The position numbers were made by a program, and so were the translations under genes. Below the pieces are notes generated by a model, which worked only from the letters and a program-made list of their open reading frames with translations, was not told where the DNA came from and ran no database searches. Of a stretch of 64,000 bases of DNA, positions 18,278 through 27,027 are shown one piece after another. This stretch comes from Streptomyces sp. TLI_053. Lineage in GTDB: Bacteria; Actinomycetota; Actinomycetes; Streptomycetales; Streptomycetaceae. The stretch's first letter is position 1. Each line of letters opens with the position of its first letter. The stretch lies in the NCBI RefSeq assembly GCF_900105395.1, contig NZ_LT629775.1, forward strand, positions 2,498,501-2,562,500, read 5' to 3'.

Positions 18278-20584
18278 TCAGCCGTCCGAGGCCGGGCGGT
18301 CCGGGGTGCGGGGAAGCTCCGCCCGGACGAGGGCGCCGCCGTCGTGGTTGCCGGTGCTGAAGCGGCCGCCCAGCTCCTCGGCGCGCTCCGCCATCGAGCG
18401 CAGCCCCAGCCCCGACCCGGCCCGACGGGACCCGTCGGCGCCGACCGGCTCCGGGCGGCCCCCGGGGAAGCCCCGGCCGTCGTCCCAGACCTCGACCACC
18501 ACCGCCTCCGGCCGGACCCGCAGCGTCAGCCGGGCCTGCCCGGCCGCCGAATGGCGCAGGACGTTGTGCAGCGCCTCGCCGCTGATCCGCAGCACCGCCA
18601 CCTCCACCGCGGCGGCCAGCGCCGGCGGTGGGTCCGGGTCCAGCACCAGCGCGATCCCGACCCGCGGCCCGTCCAGCTCCGCGACCAGCCGCCGCAGCGC
18701 CACCGCCAGCCCCTCCCCCGCCAGCGCGGCGGGCGCCAGCCCCTCGGTGATCCGCCGCAGTTCGTCGATCGCCTGCCCGATCCCCGCCGACACCGCCCGC
18801 AGCGAGCGGGCCGCCGGGGAGTCCTCCGGCACGACGGCCCTGGCGGTGTCGACCCCCAGCCGCAGCCCCGAGAGGGTGGGGCCGAGCCCGTCGTGCAGGT
18901 CGTGCCGCAGCCGGCGGCGCTCCTCCTCCCGGGCGAGCACGATCTGCCGCCGCCCGCGCTGGAGCTCCTCGTACATGCGCAGCGAGGCGATCGCGGGCGC
19001 GGCCTGGTCGGCGAGGAAGCGGAGCACCTCGTGGTCCTGCGCGTCCAGCTCCGGCTGCCCGGCCCGCGGCGGCGCGTAGAGGTCGCCGATCACCGCGCCC
19101 TCGTAGCTGAGCGGGAACACCTGGCTGTCGGGGCCGACGGTGCCGACGGAGGCCAGTTCGTGCGGTCCGGTGCGGGTGTGCAGGACGACCCGGGCGCCGG
19201 GCAGGCCGAGGGCGCCCACCACGGTGTCGCAGAGCAGCGGCGGGGCGTCGGCCGGGCTGACGGCGCGGCTCAGGCGTTCGGCGAGCTCCCGGACCACCTG
19301 GTAGGGGCGGGCCCGGTCGCCGTAGTAGAAGCGGTCGACGGCCCGCACGACCCAGCGGGTGGTGGGCCCCAGCAGTCCGCCGATGGCCAGCGCCCCGGCC
19401 GCCAGCAGCTGGGCGCCGGTGTTGCTGGCCGTCGGCAGGGCACGGCGCAGCAGCAGGGCGATGCCGAGGTAACCGGCGATCAGCAGGGCGATCAGCGCGA
19501 GGACGCTGAGCATCCGGCGGGTCGCCCGGTCGAGGTAGCGGGAGCGGTCGCGGGTGAACGCGTAGCCGACCGCGCCGAGCATCCACAGCGCCGACCCGGC
19601 GAAGTAGGCCACCGCCGCGACGCTCTCCGAACTGCCGATCCGCAGCGCGATGTTGGTCGTGACCAGCCAGACCAGGTAGGGCACCAGCACGGCGGTGACG
19701 CCGCGGTGCGGCCGCGCCGAGCGGCGCCAGCGGACGGCGGCCACGGTCAGGCTGGTGGCGACGATGCCCCAGGCGACCAGGGTCGCGTGCCATTCGTCGA
19801 GCGGCAGTCCGCGGCCGTCCGGGACGAGCACGTCGCCGAAGTAGGGCAGCGGGGTGCCGAGCCGCACGGCGCAGGCGTGCAGTGCGCTCCAGACGGCGAC
19901 GGCGACGACGAACGCGCGGCCCGGCCCGCCGGGCAGCCGTCCCTCGGGCAGCCAGAGCGGCAGGGCCAGGGAGACGAAGACGAACAGGGTGACCGAGGCG
20001 AGCAGCAGCGCGGCGCCGAGGGCCTGCACCGCCGGTCCGGCGTCGGCGGCGGCGCCCGCGAGGAGGGCGAAGCGGGAGAGGCAGCCGCCGAGTCCGGCGG
20101 CCAGCAGGCAGCGGCCCAGGCTGCGGCCGACCGGTGCCCCGGCCGGGGCGGGCTCGGACTCGGGGCCGGGGCCGGTGCCGGGGCCTTGGCCGGGGCTGCC
20201 GTCGGAGGGCCGGAGGGGAGCCGGCCCGTCGGCGCCGGGTCCGGCGCGGTGGGCGAGGATGAGCAGCCCGGAGAGCGCGAACGCGAAGCCGAGCAGGACG
20301 GTCTCGCCGTCGTGGAGGTAGAACGGCACGGCCCAGGCGGCGTCCTGGTGGGTGACGGCGAGCAGCACCCAGCCGAATCCGCTGAGCAGGGTGGCCGCGC
20401 AGACCCAGGCGGCCGGGGTGAGGCCGCTGCGCCGGGGTGGCGCAGCCCGGCGGCCCGGCCGGGGGGCCGGCTGCCGCGCGGACGCGGCGGGGAGCCCGGT
20501 GGGCGCGGCGGGCCCGGCGGGCGCGGTGGGTGCGGGGCTGTGCCCGGTCCCGGTGGTGGCCGGGGTCGCGGCCGGTTCGCTCAT
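18278..20584 (-). CDS. Multi-TM sensor histidine kinase (NarL/LuxR-partner type)
   Basis: A 768-aa kinase with about ten N-terminal TM helices, a GAF-like linker (about residues 430-545), a HisKA_3 box RRRLRHDLHDGLGP with phospho-acceptor His564, and a C-terminal HATPase (EALHNVLRHSAAG, VWDDGRGFPGG). GAGGAGG precedes the ATG at 20584. The response regulator gene lies 191 bases upstream on the same strand and is the likely partner. The signal is unknown; the many-helix membrane part suggests a lipid-soluble or membrane-state cue. Confidence 0.9.
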   Translation of the reverse strand: MSEPAATPATTGTGHSPAPTAPAGPAAPTGLPAASARQPAPRPGRRAAPPRRSGLTPAAWVCAATLLSGFGWVLLAVTHQDAAWAVPFYLHDGETVLLGFAFALSGLLILAHRAGPGADGPAPLRPSDGSPGQGPGTGPGPESEPAPAGAPVGRSLGRCLLAAGLGGCLSRFALLAGAAADAGPAVQALGAALLLASVTLFVFVSLALPLWLPEGRLPGGPGRAFVVAVAVWSALHACAVRLGTPLPYFGDVLVPDGRGLPLDEWHATLVAWGIVATSLTVAAVRWRRSARPHRGVTAVLVPYLVWLVTTNIALRIGSSESVAAVAYFAGSALWMLGAVGYAFTRDRSRYLDRATRRMLSVLALIALLIAGYLGIALLLRRALPTASNTGAQLLAAGALAIGGLLGPTTRWVVRAVDRFYYGDRARPYQVVRELAERLSRAVSPADAPPLLCDTVVGALGLPGARVVLHTRTGPHELASVGTVGPDSQVFPLSYEGAVIGDLYAPPRAGQPELDAQDHEVLRFLADQAAPAIASLRMYEELQRGRRQIVLAREEERRRLRHDLHDGLGPTLSGLRLGVDTARAVVPEDSPAARSLRAVSAGIGQAIDELRRITEGLAPAALAGEGLAVALRRLVAELDGPRVGIALVLDPDPPPALAAAVEVAVLRISGEALHNVLRHSAAGQARLTLRVRPEAVVVEVWDDGRGFPGGRPEPVGADGSRRAGSGLGLRSMAERAEELGGRFSTGNHDGGALVRAELPRTPDRPASDG

Positions 20585-20775
20585 GAGAGCCTCCTCTCCC
20601 GCATCCTCGGCTTCCTGGCGTCCCGGGGGCGCGGGACGGCGGTCCGGTCCCGGTCCCGGTCGTACCCGGGGCGGCCGTCGGCCCGCGGGTCCGCCGGGCG
20701 GTCCCCGGGCCCGCGGCCCGCCCCGGCAACTGCCTGCCTGCCGGGTGGCCCGACGGGCGGCGGCGGGCCGGCGGG

Positions 20776-21537
20776 TCAGCTGTCGCCGAGGCCCATGTCC
20801 CTGGCCCGGGCGACGGCCTCCGCCCGGGTGGCGACGTGCAGCTTCTCGAAGATGTGGGTGACGTGGTTGCGCACCGTCTTCTCCGCGACCACCAGCTCGC
20901 GGGCGATCCGGCGGTTGTCCAGCCCCCGGGCCACCAGGTCGAGGACCTCCGCCTCGCGGGCGGTGAGCGCCGGGAAGAGCTGCCCGGCCTCCCGCACCCG
21001 GGCGCCGGCCAGCAGGGTGGTGATCCGCTCCGCCACGTCCGCGCCGAACACCGCGCCACCGGCCGCGACCGTCCGCACCGCGTGCAGCACCTCCTCCCGG
21101 CCCGCGCCCTTCACCAGGTAGCCGCGGGCCCCCGCCTGGAGCGCGGCGAGCAGGCTCCCGTCGTCGTCCGCCATGGTGAGCATCAGCACCGGCGGGGCCG
21201 GCCGGTCGGCGGAGAGCCGGCGGGTGGCCTCCAGCCCGGAGCCGTCCGGCAGGGAGAGGTCCATGACCACCATGTCCGGACGGTGCCGGGCGACCGCCTC
21301 CGGCACGTCGCCCACGCGCTCGGCCTCGGCCACGACGACGATGCCCTCGGCACTCTCCAGGGCGGCCCGCAGCCCCTCCCGGAACAACGGGTGGTCGTCG
21401 ACGATCAGGACCCGTACGGGTCCGGCCGACGGCGCCTCGTCCGGTTGCGGTCCCCCGGCGCGGGGGTCTTCGGCGGGCTGCTCTTCATCCACCCGGCCGA
21501 CACTACCAGCGATGCCGGTGTGACTTTCCGTGATCAT
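20776..21537 (-). CDS. LuxR-type two-component response regulator
   Basis: A 253-aa regulator: receiver domain with acidic pair in VRVLIVDDHPLFREGLR, phospho-acceptor Asp in VVMDLSLPDGS and Lys in GYLVKGAGREE, then a LuxR helix-turn-helix (LTAREAEVLDLVARGLDNRR, VRNHVTHIFEKL). The start is uncertain: ATG 21537 is used here, but GTG 21492 is equally possible; both precede a Pro/Glu-rich tail before the receiver. It is flanked by two related kinases, one downstream on the same strand and one divergent. Confidence 0.9.
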   Translation of the reverse strand: MITESHTGIAGSVGRVDEEQPAEDPRAGGPQPDEAPSAGPVRVLIVDDHPLFREGLRAALESAEGIVVVAEAERVGDVPEAVARHRPDMVVMDLSLPDGSGLEATRRLSADRPAPPVLMLTMADDDGSLLAALQAGARGYLVKGAGREEVLHAVRTVAAGGAVFGADVAERITTLLAGARVREAGQLFPALTAREAEVLDLVARGLDNRRIARELVVAEKTVRNHVTHIFEKLHVATRAEAVARARDMGLGDS

Positions 21538-21682
21538 GACGCCGGGGCCGCCGGGTCGGCCGGGCGAACGAGACCGCTGCCCCATGCGCCCGGGACAACG
21601 GGCGGCCGAGACTGGTGGGAACGCCTCCGACCCGGCGACCGCCCCCCGGTGGACCCACCCTCACCCGTCCCTAGGCGGTGCC

Positions 21683-24022
21683 ATGACCACGGTGACCCCT
21701 CTCCCGCCCCTGCCGCGCACGCCCGCCGGGGTCCCGCCGCGCCGGACGCCCGCACAGCGCCGGCTCACCGGGGCCGCGGCGCTCACCGTGCTCTGCCTGG
21801 CGGTCGCCGCCCTCTGGGTCTGCTACGTGCTGGTCCACCTGGACGCGCCCGGGGTGGAGGCCCCCCGCGACCAGCTCGCCATCCTGGTCTACGCGCTGCC
21901 CACCGCCGCCGCGGGCATGCTGCTGCACGCCCACCGTCCGGGAAATCCACTCGGTTGGGTGATGCTCCTCTACGCGCTGACGTCGATGCTGCCGAGCGCG
22001 GCCGCCGCGCCCGTCTGGGTGGAGGTCTCCGACCCCGGTCTCGTCGGCGCTGCCGCCGTGGTGCGCGCGGTGTGCGACACGGTCAGCCAGACGCTGTTCT
22101 ACGTCCTGCCGCTCTGGCTGCCCGCCGGACGGCTCACCGGTCGCAGGTGGTGGTGGTACATCGGCGCCGTCACCGCGTGGGTGCTCCCGGACACCATGTC
22201 CTTCCTGGACCGCGCGACCGTGTTCGGCCGGCCGAATCCGCTCGCCGACAGCGCCGTCGCGAACGCCTTCGGCTCCGTGTCCGACCAGCTCGACCGCCTC
22301 TACGACCCGGTCAACTACCTGCTGATCGGTGTCGCCGCCGCCGTGCTGCTGGTCCGGCTGCTCCGCCGGAGCGCGCCCCGTCACCGCGCCCACCTGGCCG
22401 GCATGCTCGGCGCCTACCTGCTCTGGGCCGGAATGCAGGACTACTACACCCGGCGGTTCCAGTACGAGTACTGGCTGAGCTACTCGCTGTTCACGGCGGC
22501 GGGCGCGGTGTGGGCGGTCGCGGTGGCGTACCTGGTGGTGCGCGACGGCGGGTGGCGGCTGGACCGGGCCGCCCGGTCCGTGCTCGGCGGCCTGCTGCTC
22601 GCCGCCGGGCTCACCGTGGTGTTCGTGGTCTGCGCGACCGTGCTCTCGGGCTGGCTGGTGCCCGGCCGCGGCGGTGCCGCCCTGCTGCTGATCGCCCTGC
22701 TCCTCGCCCTGGGCGCGGGCCTGCCCCGGGCCGGCCGGCGGGCGACGGGCCTCGTGGACCGGCTCTACTACGGCGAACGCGCCCAGCCCTACCAGGTGCT
22801 CCGCACCCTGGCCGGGCAGGTCCGGCAGGTCGTCGACCCGGAGCGGCTGCCGTCCGCGCTCTGCGGCACCGTCGCCGAGGAACTGCGGCTGCCGGGTGTG
22901 GCACTGGCCGTCACCACCAGGGCCGGGCGTCGCCCGCTGGCCGCGGTGGGGCGGTTGGACGGACCGGTCCAGGGTTTCGCGCTGGTCCACCACGGCACGA
23001 CGATCGGGGAGCTGACCGTGGGACTGCGGGCCGGCGAGGAGCGGCTCGACCCCAGCGACGTCGACATCCTGCGCTCGCTGGCGGACCAGGCCTCGCCGGC
23101 CGTCGCATCGCTGCGGCTCCGGGAGGACCTCCAGGCCGGCCGGGAACAGATCGTCGCGGCGCGGGAGGAGGAACGGCGGTGGCTGCGCCGGGACATCCAC
23201 GACGGGCTCGGACCGGCGCTGGCGGGGCTGCGGCTGCGGGTCGACAACGCGGCCTCGGCCGCCGGGGCCGCGGGCACTGCCGGGACTGCGGGCACTGCCG
23301 GGACTGCGGCGACTGCGGCGACTGCGGCCGGGTCGGGCCGCGCGGCCGGCCCGGCCGGCCCGGCCTCCGGGAGAGGAACCGACGCGCTGGCCCTGACGCT
23401 GCGGGGGATCTCCGACGACCTGGCGCTGACGATCAAGGAGGTGCGGCGGATCACCGACCGGCTCGGGCCCGCACCGCTCGGCGAGTTCGGCCTCACCCGG
23501 GCCGTCGAGCACCTGGCGGCCACGTTCAGCGGCGACGGCCTCGCCGTCAGCACCGCGCTGCGGCCGGACCCGCTGCCGGAACTGCCGGCCGCCGTCGAGG
23601 TGGCGGCCTACCGGATCACCGCCGAAGCGCTGAACAACGTGCTCCGACACGCCCGCGCCCGGCACGCCGAGGTGGCCCTGCGGGTGGACGAGGAGAACCT
23701 CGTGCTGACCGTCCAGGACGACGGGATCGGCCTCGGCGACCCCCAGGCGCCCGACGAGTACCCGGGCCCCGGTGACCCGGGCCCGGTCGACCCCGGCTCG
23801 GCCGACCCCGGCTCGGCCGACACTGGCACGGGCTCGAACGAGCCGGGCGACGCCGGACCTGCGGCCCCGGACCGGGCCGCCGGGGTCGGACTGCGGTCGA
23901 TGTCGGACCGCGCGGCCGAGATCGGCGGCCGCTGCACCGTCGGCAGCCTCCCCACCAACGGCACCCGGGTCCTCGCCGTCCTCCCCCGCCACCCCTTCCG
24001 CAGCCCCCGGCCCGGCGCCTGA
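21683..24022 (+). CDS. Second multi-TM sensor histidine kinase, paralogous to its neighbour
   Basis: A 779-aa kinase with the same architecture as the one at 18278-20584: many TM helices, VDRLYYGERAQPYQVLR linker motif shared with its paralogue, HisKA_3 box RRWLRRDIHDGLGP with His506, then HATPase (EALNNVLRHARA, VQDDGIGLGD). Two low-complexity insertions are unusual: an Ala-Gly-Thr run just after the His box (encoded at about 23264-23335) and a Pro-Gly-Asp run within the ATPase domain. No regulator gene accompanies it; the divergent regulator gene 145 bases away is the obvious candidate partner. The ribosome site is weak (AGGCGG). Confidence 0.88.
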   Translation: MTTVTPLPPLPRTPAGVPPRRTPAQRRLTGAAALTVLCLAVAALWVCYVLVHLDAPGVEAPRDQLAILVYALPTAAAGMLLHAHRPGNPLGWVMLLYALTSMLPSAAAAPVWVEVSDPGLVGAAAVVRAVCDTVSQTLFYVLPLWLPAGRLTGRRWWWYIGAVTAWVLPDTMSFLDRATVFGRPNPLADSAVANAFGSVSDQLDRLYDPVNYLLIGVAAAVLLVRLLRRSAPRHRAHLAGMLGAYLLWAGMQDYYTRRFQYEYWLSYSLFTAAGAVWAVAVAYLVVRDGGWRLDRAARSVLGGLLLAAGLTVVFVVCATVLSGWLVPGRGGAALLLIALLLALGAGLPRAGRRATGLVDRLYYGERAQPYQVLRTLAGQVRQVVDPERLPSALCGTVAEELRLPGVALAVTTRAGRRPLAAVGRLDGPVQGFALVHHGTTIGELTVGLRAGEERLDPSDVDILRSLADQASPAVASLRLREDLQAGREQIVAAREEERRWLRRDIHDGLGPALAGLRLRVDNAASAAGAAGTAGTAGTAGTAATAATAAGSGRAAGPAGPASGRGTDALALTLRGISDDLALTIKEVRRITDRLGPAPLGEFGLTRAVEHLAATFSGDGLAVSTALRPDPLPELPAAVEVAAYRITAEALNNVLRHARARHAEVALRVDEENLVLTVQDDGIGLGDPQAPDEYPGPGDPGPVDPGSADPGSADTGTGSNEPGDAGPAAPDRAAGVGLRSMSDRAAEIGGRCTVGSLPTNGTRVLAVLPRHPFRSPRPGA

Positions 24023-24044
24023 ACGTTCCGCCGGGTGCCCCACG

Positions 24045-24085
24045 CGTGCCCCCGTGCCCCCGCGCGGTGAGGCACGGGGGGCACG
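24045..24085. terminator. Imperfect terminator hairpin
   Basis: cgtgcccccgtgcc (24045-24058) pairs with ggcacggggggcacg (24071-24085) with one bulged g. It lies between the converging kinase (24022) and small-peptide gene (24113). Confidence 0.7.
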
Positions 24086-24112
24086 GGGGCGACGGGGGCG
24101 GGACGGCGGAGG

Positions 24113-24292
24113 TCAGTTCTTGCAGTCCTTCTCGCCGGGCTTGCAGCGGTGCTCGGTGGCCGTGGTCCCGTCGGCGGGCGCCGCCGCCTTGGCCAGCGCG
24201 CCGGCGGCGCTCCTGATGATCACGGTGGCGGTGGCGATGCAGGCGACTACGGAGGCGACGCCGAACGTCCTCGTTCTCGTGTTCGTTGCCAT
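24113..24292 (-). CDS. Small hydrophobic peptide with a C-terminal Cys pair
   Basis: A 59-aa product: a basic N-terminus (MATNTRTRTF), one hydrophobic segment (about residues 11-28) and a polar tail ending HRCKPGEKDCKN with two cysteines. GGAG eight bases before the ATG at 24292 supports translation. It could be a membrane-anchored peptide or a small secreted one. No family was recognised. Confidence 0.55.
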   Translation of the reverse strand: MATNTRTRTFGVASVVACIATATVIIRSAAGALAKAAAPADGTTATEHRCKPGEKDCKN

Positions 24293-24444
24293 GAGTGGTG
24301 CTCCAGACTTTTCTCTCCCCGAGCGGTCCGACCGATCGACCGCTCCGCCCCCCACTCTGGTCGGCGGCGCGCCCCGGGCACATGGGCCTGCCGTCCTGTT
24401 CCGGTCCCAGGACGGGTCCGCGGACGCGAACCGTCGACACCGAA

Positions 24445-24479
24445 CCACCGGCCCCCGCCGGGGTGGCGGGGGCCGGTGG
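24445..24479 (-). terminator. Terminator of the cyclase-cupin operon
   Basis: ccaccggcccccgcc (24445-24459) pairs perfectly with 24465-24479 across ggggt. It lies 77 bases beyond the last stop of the minus-strand operon. Confidence 0.75.
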
Positions 24480-24555
24480 CCGGAAAGCGGAGCGGTCGGG
24501 GAACGGGGCGGTCGGGGAACGGAGCGGCCGGGCGGCAGGACCGCCGCGGGAGCCG

Positions 24556-24966
24556 TCATGGCCGGCTGCGCCGTTCGGCGCGGCGCCGGGCCAGCGAGTT
24601 CCTGGTCGCGGTGGTGCGGCGCGGCGCGTCCAGCGCGAGGCAGAGCACCTCGGCGCCGAGCGGGCCGGCCTCCAGCCGCAGCGGACAGCCCCGGGTCGCC
24701 AGCAGCAGATCGCCGTCGACGGCCAGGTGGTCCGGCTCATCGGCGGTCCGGCCGACCAGCAGCGATCCCCGGACCACGAACAGCACGGTCTCTCCGTCGG
24801 ACCGCCCCGGCAGCGCGTGGTGCGCGCCGGGGCTGAGCCGCAGGTGGTCGAAGGTCTCGCAGGCGCTGGTGAGCATGGACCGGCGCGCCAGGCAGCGGAC
24901 GCGGACGCGTTCGCCGTTCGGGCCGAGGATGACGGTGGCCGCGGCCGTGGCGGTGGTGACGATCAT
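24556..24966 (-). CDS. Cupin-fold protein B, last gene of the cyclase operon
   Basis: A 136-aa product with a single cupin-like barrel: HLRLSPGAHHALPGRSDGET, VLFVVRGSLLVGR and DGDLLLATRGCPLRLEAG. Metal-binding His residues are only partly conserved. The C-terminus is Arg-rich. Its ATG overlaps the stop of cupin A by four bases (ATGA), so translation is coupled. The role may be binding or isomerising the product of the upstream cyclase-like enzymes; this is inference from context only. Confidence 0.7.
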   Translation of the reverse strand: MIVTTATAAATVILGPNGERVRVRCLARRSMLTSACETFDHLRLSPGAHHALPGRSDGETVLFVVRGSLLVGRTADEPDHLAVDGDLLLATRGCPLRLEAGPLGAEVLCLALDAPRRTTATRNSLARRRAERRSRP

Positions 24967-25529
24967 CGTGCGTCGCCTCCTTCGGGGCTCGGCGGGGTCT
25001 CGGGACGGTCGGGGGTGTCGGCGGCCGGGGCACCGTTGGTGGTCGGGGCGCCGTTGGTGGTCGGGTGCTCGGTGACCGGACGTTCGGCGACCGGACGTTC
25101 GGTGACCGGCTGCTCGGTGACCGGCTGCTCGGTGGTCGGCTGCTCGGTGGTCGGGCGCCCGGCCGCCGGGTGGGCGGTGGCACCGCCCGGGCGGCCCGCG
25201 ACCGCGAGGATCGCGTGGAAGTACTCGAGCCCGGCGGTGCCGGCCGTGAGCACGGTGCGCGCGCCGAACGGCAGGGTCAGGGCGGTGCCCTCGACCAGCG
25301 GGAATGCGGAGTCGGCGACCGTCGACGCGTCGGTCCCGGCCTCGGGCACCGTCGCGGTGCCGGAGCCGGCCGTGATGTAGAGGGCGCGTTCGACGCCCTC
25401 GGCGGCGACCTCGACGCTGCGCCCCGGGTCGAGCCACTGCAGTCCGACCGCACGGAGCGGTCCGGCCAGCACCCGGCTCGGGTCGACGGCACCGCGGCGG
25501 CGGAGGTCGGTGATGACGGTGCCCGTCAT
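24963..25529 (-). CDS. Cupin-fold protein A with a pentapeptide-repeat tail
   Basis: A 188-aa product. Residues about 10-125 look like a cupin (VERALYITAGSGTATVPEAG, EGTALTLPFGARTVLTAG). The rest is a Pro/Thr/Glu tail built of TEQPV/TERPV units, encoded by a 15-base tandem repeat. AAGGAG eight bases before the ATG at 25529 is a strong ribosome site. The start overlaps the preceding stop by four bases, and its own stop overlaps cupin B. Function unknown; the tail may be a flexible tether. Confidence 0.7.
   Translation of the reverse strand: MTGTVITDLRRRGAVDPSRVLAGPLRAVGLQWLDPGRSVEVAAEGVERALYITAGSGTATVPEAGTDASTVADSAFPLVEGTALTLPFGARTVLTAGTAGLEYFHAILAVAGRPGGATAHPAAGRPTTEQPTTEQPVTEQPVTERPVAERPVTEHPTTNGAPTTNGAPAADTPDRPETPPSPEGGDAR
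25064..25160. repeat. 15-base tandem repeat inside the cupin A tail
   Basis: Imperfect copies of gaccggctgctcggt and variants (gaccggacgttcggt, gtcggctgctcggtg) encode the repeated TE(Q/R)P(V/T) pentapeptides. Copy number may vary between strains. Confidence 0.7.
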
Positions 25530-26779
25530 GACGGGAACTCCTTCTGCTGAGCTGCGGTCCCTGCTGGGCCGCTTCTGGTCTCCACGGTGCTGCGCCTGCC
25601 GTCCCGGCCGCACGGGGACGCGGTCCCGTCCTGTTCCCGGCCGGCGGCCGGGTGCCCGTCCCCCCGGTTCGGCACCGCGCCCGGGCCGGTCCCGGCAGCA
25701 GCCCGGCTGTGCGGGACGGCGACCCGGGCGGGCCGGGCGGCGCCGACGGCCAGGTCGCCCGCGGCGGCCCGCAGCACCGCGCCGTCCACCGGGGTCAGCA
25801 GCCGTCCGTCGACGCAGTACGGACGTCCCAGGTCGGCGAGGAGCAGCAGACCGGGCCGGGTGGTGGCGACGGCCGCGGCGGCGAGCCGGTCGAGGTCCGC
25901 CCCGGCGGGCAGGGCGGTCGCGGAACCGTTGCGCGCGAGCAGGTCCCGGTGGGCCCGGCCGGACGGGCCGGCGGACAGCCCGAGCCGGGCCGCCACCGCG
26001 GCGGCGAGCAGCAGGCCCAGGGCGTCGGCGTCGCCGGGCGCCGGCGCGGGACCGGGAGTCGCGCGCACGGCGGCGGCGAGGCTGCGGCCGTAGCCGAGGG
26101 CGAGGGCGGGGCCGGTCTCGTCCGGGTCGAAGCAGACCAGGGCGGCCCGGGCGTCGGCGCACAGGGCGAGCAGGGCGGTCAGGGTCCGGGCGTCGTGGCG
26201 GGCCGCGGGCGTGAGCAGGCTCGCGAGCGCCGGGCCGTGGGCCGGGCAGACGGCGAGCACGTGCCGGACGACGGCGACGAGCCCGGCCCTGGTCCGCGCG
26301 GCGGGCCCGGCGGCGAGCAGGTCGGAGCGGACCCAGGCCAGCGCGGCCGGCACCGGACGGTGCAGGGCGAGGGCGGGACCGCAGGCGGCGGCGAGGTCGG
26401 TCGGCACCCGGACGGCGGCCGGGACGGCGCAGGCGCGTTCGCCTCCGACCGCGATCACCGTGCCGTCGGGGAGGGTCCCGGCGTCCGTCCGGCCGCCGGT
26501 GGCCGGGTCGGTGGGGAGGGGCCCCGCGCGGACCTCGCGCGGGGCTTGCGCGCGGACCTCGTGCAGGACGGTGGGCGCTCGGGCCTCGGCGAGCGCGCGG
26601 ACCCGGGCGAGCTGCTCCGGGGGCGCGGTTCCGTCGGTGACGAGGACGAACCGCCGAGCGTCGAACTCGGCGATCCGCGCGCCCAGTTCGCCCCAGGAAC
26701 GCTCGTCGCCGCGGACCGCGAGGGTGAGGTGCGCGGCACTGGCCTGGATCCGCCGGTCCAACCGGGCACTGCGACGCAT
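25526..26779 (-). CDS. Degenerate dehydroquinate-synthase-fold protein (probable pseudo-cyclase)
   Basis: A 417-aa product that resembles the sugar-phosphate cyclase / 3-dehydroquinate synthase fold but has lost catalytic residues. It keeps VIAVGGERACAVPAAVRVPT in the NAD-site position and DPDETGPALALGYGRSLAAA where active enzymes have a zinc-ligand His (GH-T/S-F). The metal/Lys helix, normally GLAE-x-x-K, reads GLVAVVRHVLA. The C-terminal helical half (LLLLADLGRPYCVDGRLLTP) is intact. AGGAGG precedes the ATG at 26779. It is the second gene of the operon and could be a regulatory partner of the cyclase at 27028-28185. Confidence 0.65.
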   Translation of the reverse strand: MRRSARLDRRIQASAAHLTLAVRGDERSWGELGARIAEFDARRFVLVTDGTAPPEQLARVRALAEARAPTVLHEVRAQAPREVRAGPLPTDPATGGRTDAGTLPDGTVIAVGGERACAVPAAVRVPTDLAAACGPALALHRPVPAALAWVRSDLLAAGPAARTRAGLVAVVRHVLAVCPAHGPALASLLTPAARHDARTLTALLALCADARAALVCFDPDETGPALALGYGRSLAAAVRATPGPAPAPGDADALGLLLAAAVAARLGLSAGPSGRAHRDLLARNGSATALPAGADLDRLAAAAVATTRPGLLLLADLGRPYCVDGRLLTPVDGAVLRAAAGDLAVGAARPARVAVPHSRAAAGTGPGAVPNRGDGHPAAGREQDGTASPCGRDGRRSTVETRSGPAGTAAQQKEFPS

Positions 26780-27027
26780 GGGGGCCTCCTCCCGTTCGGG
26801 GTCGGAGGCCCAGCGTGTCCTGTCCGTCGCCCCGGGCGCCTGAGCCCCGGAGCCCGTCCGTGCCCTGCCCACCGGGCGGGACACCCGGGCCGTGGGGCGC
26901 GGGGGCCTCGGGCGCGGCAGCTGCGGGCCGGGCAGCGTCGGGCGCGGACGCTTCGAGCAGGGGCAGCTTCGGGCAGAGGCGGCTTCGGGCACGGCGGCGG
27001 CGAGGCTGCTGCGGTCGGCGGACGCCG

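Noticed and set aside
22789..23553. Minus-strand 254-aa frame inside the second histidine kinase
   Set aside because: It is antisense to the His box and ATPase-domain coding sequence; Ser/Arg-rich translation without motifs.
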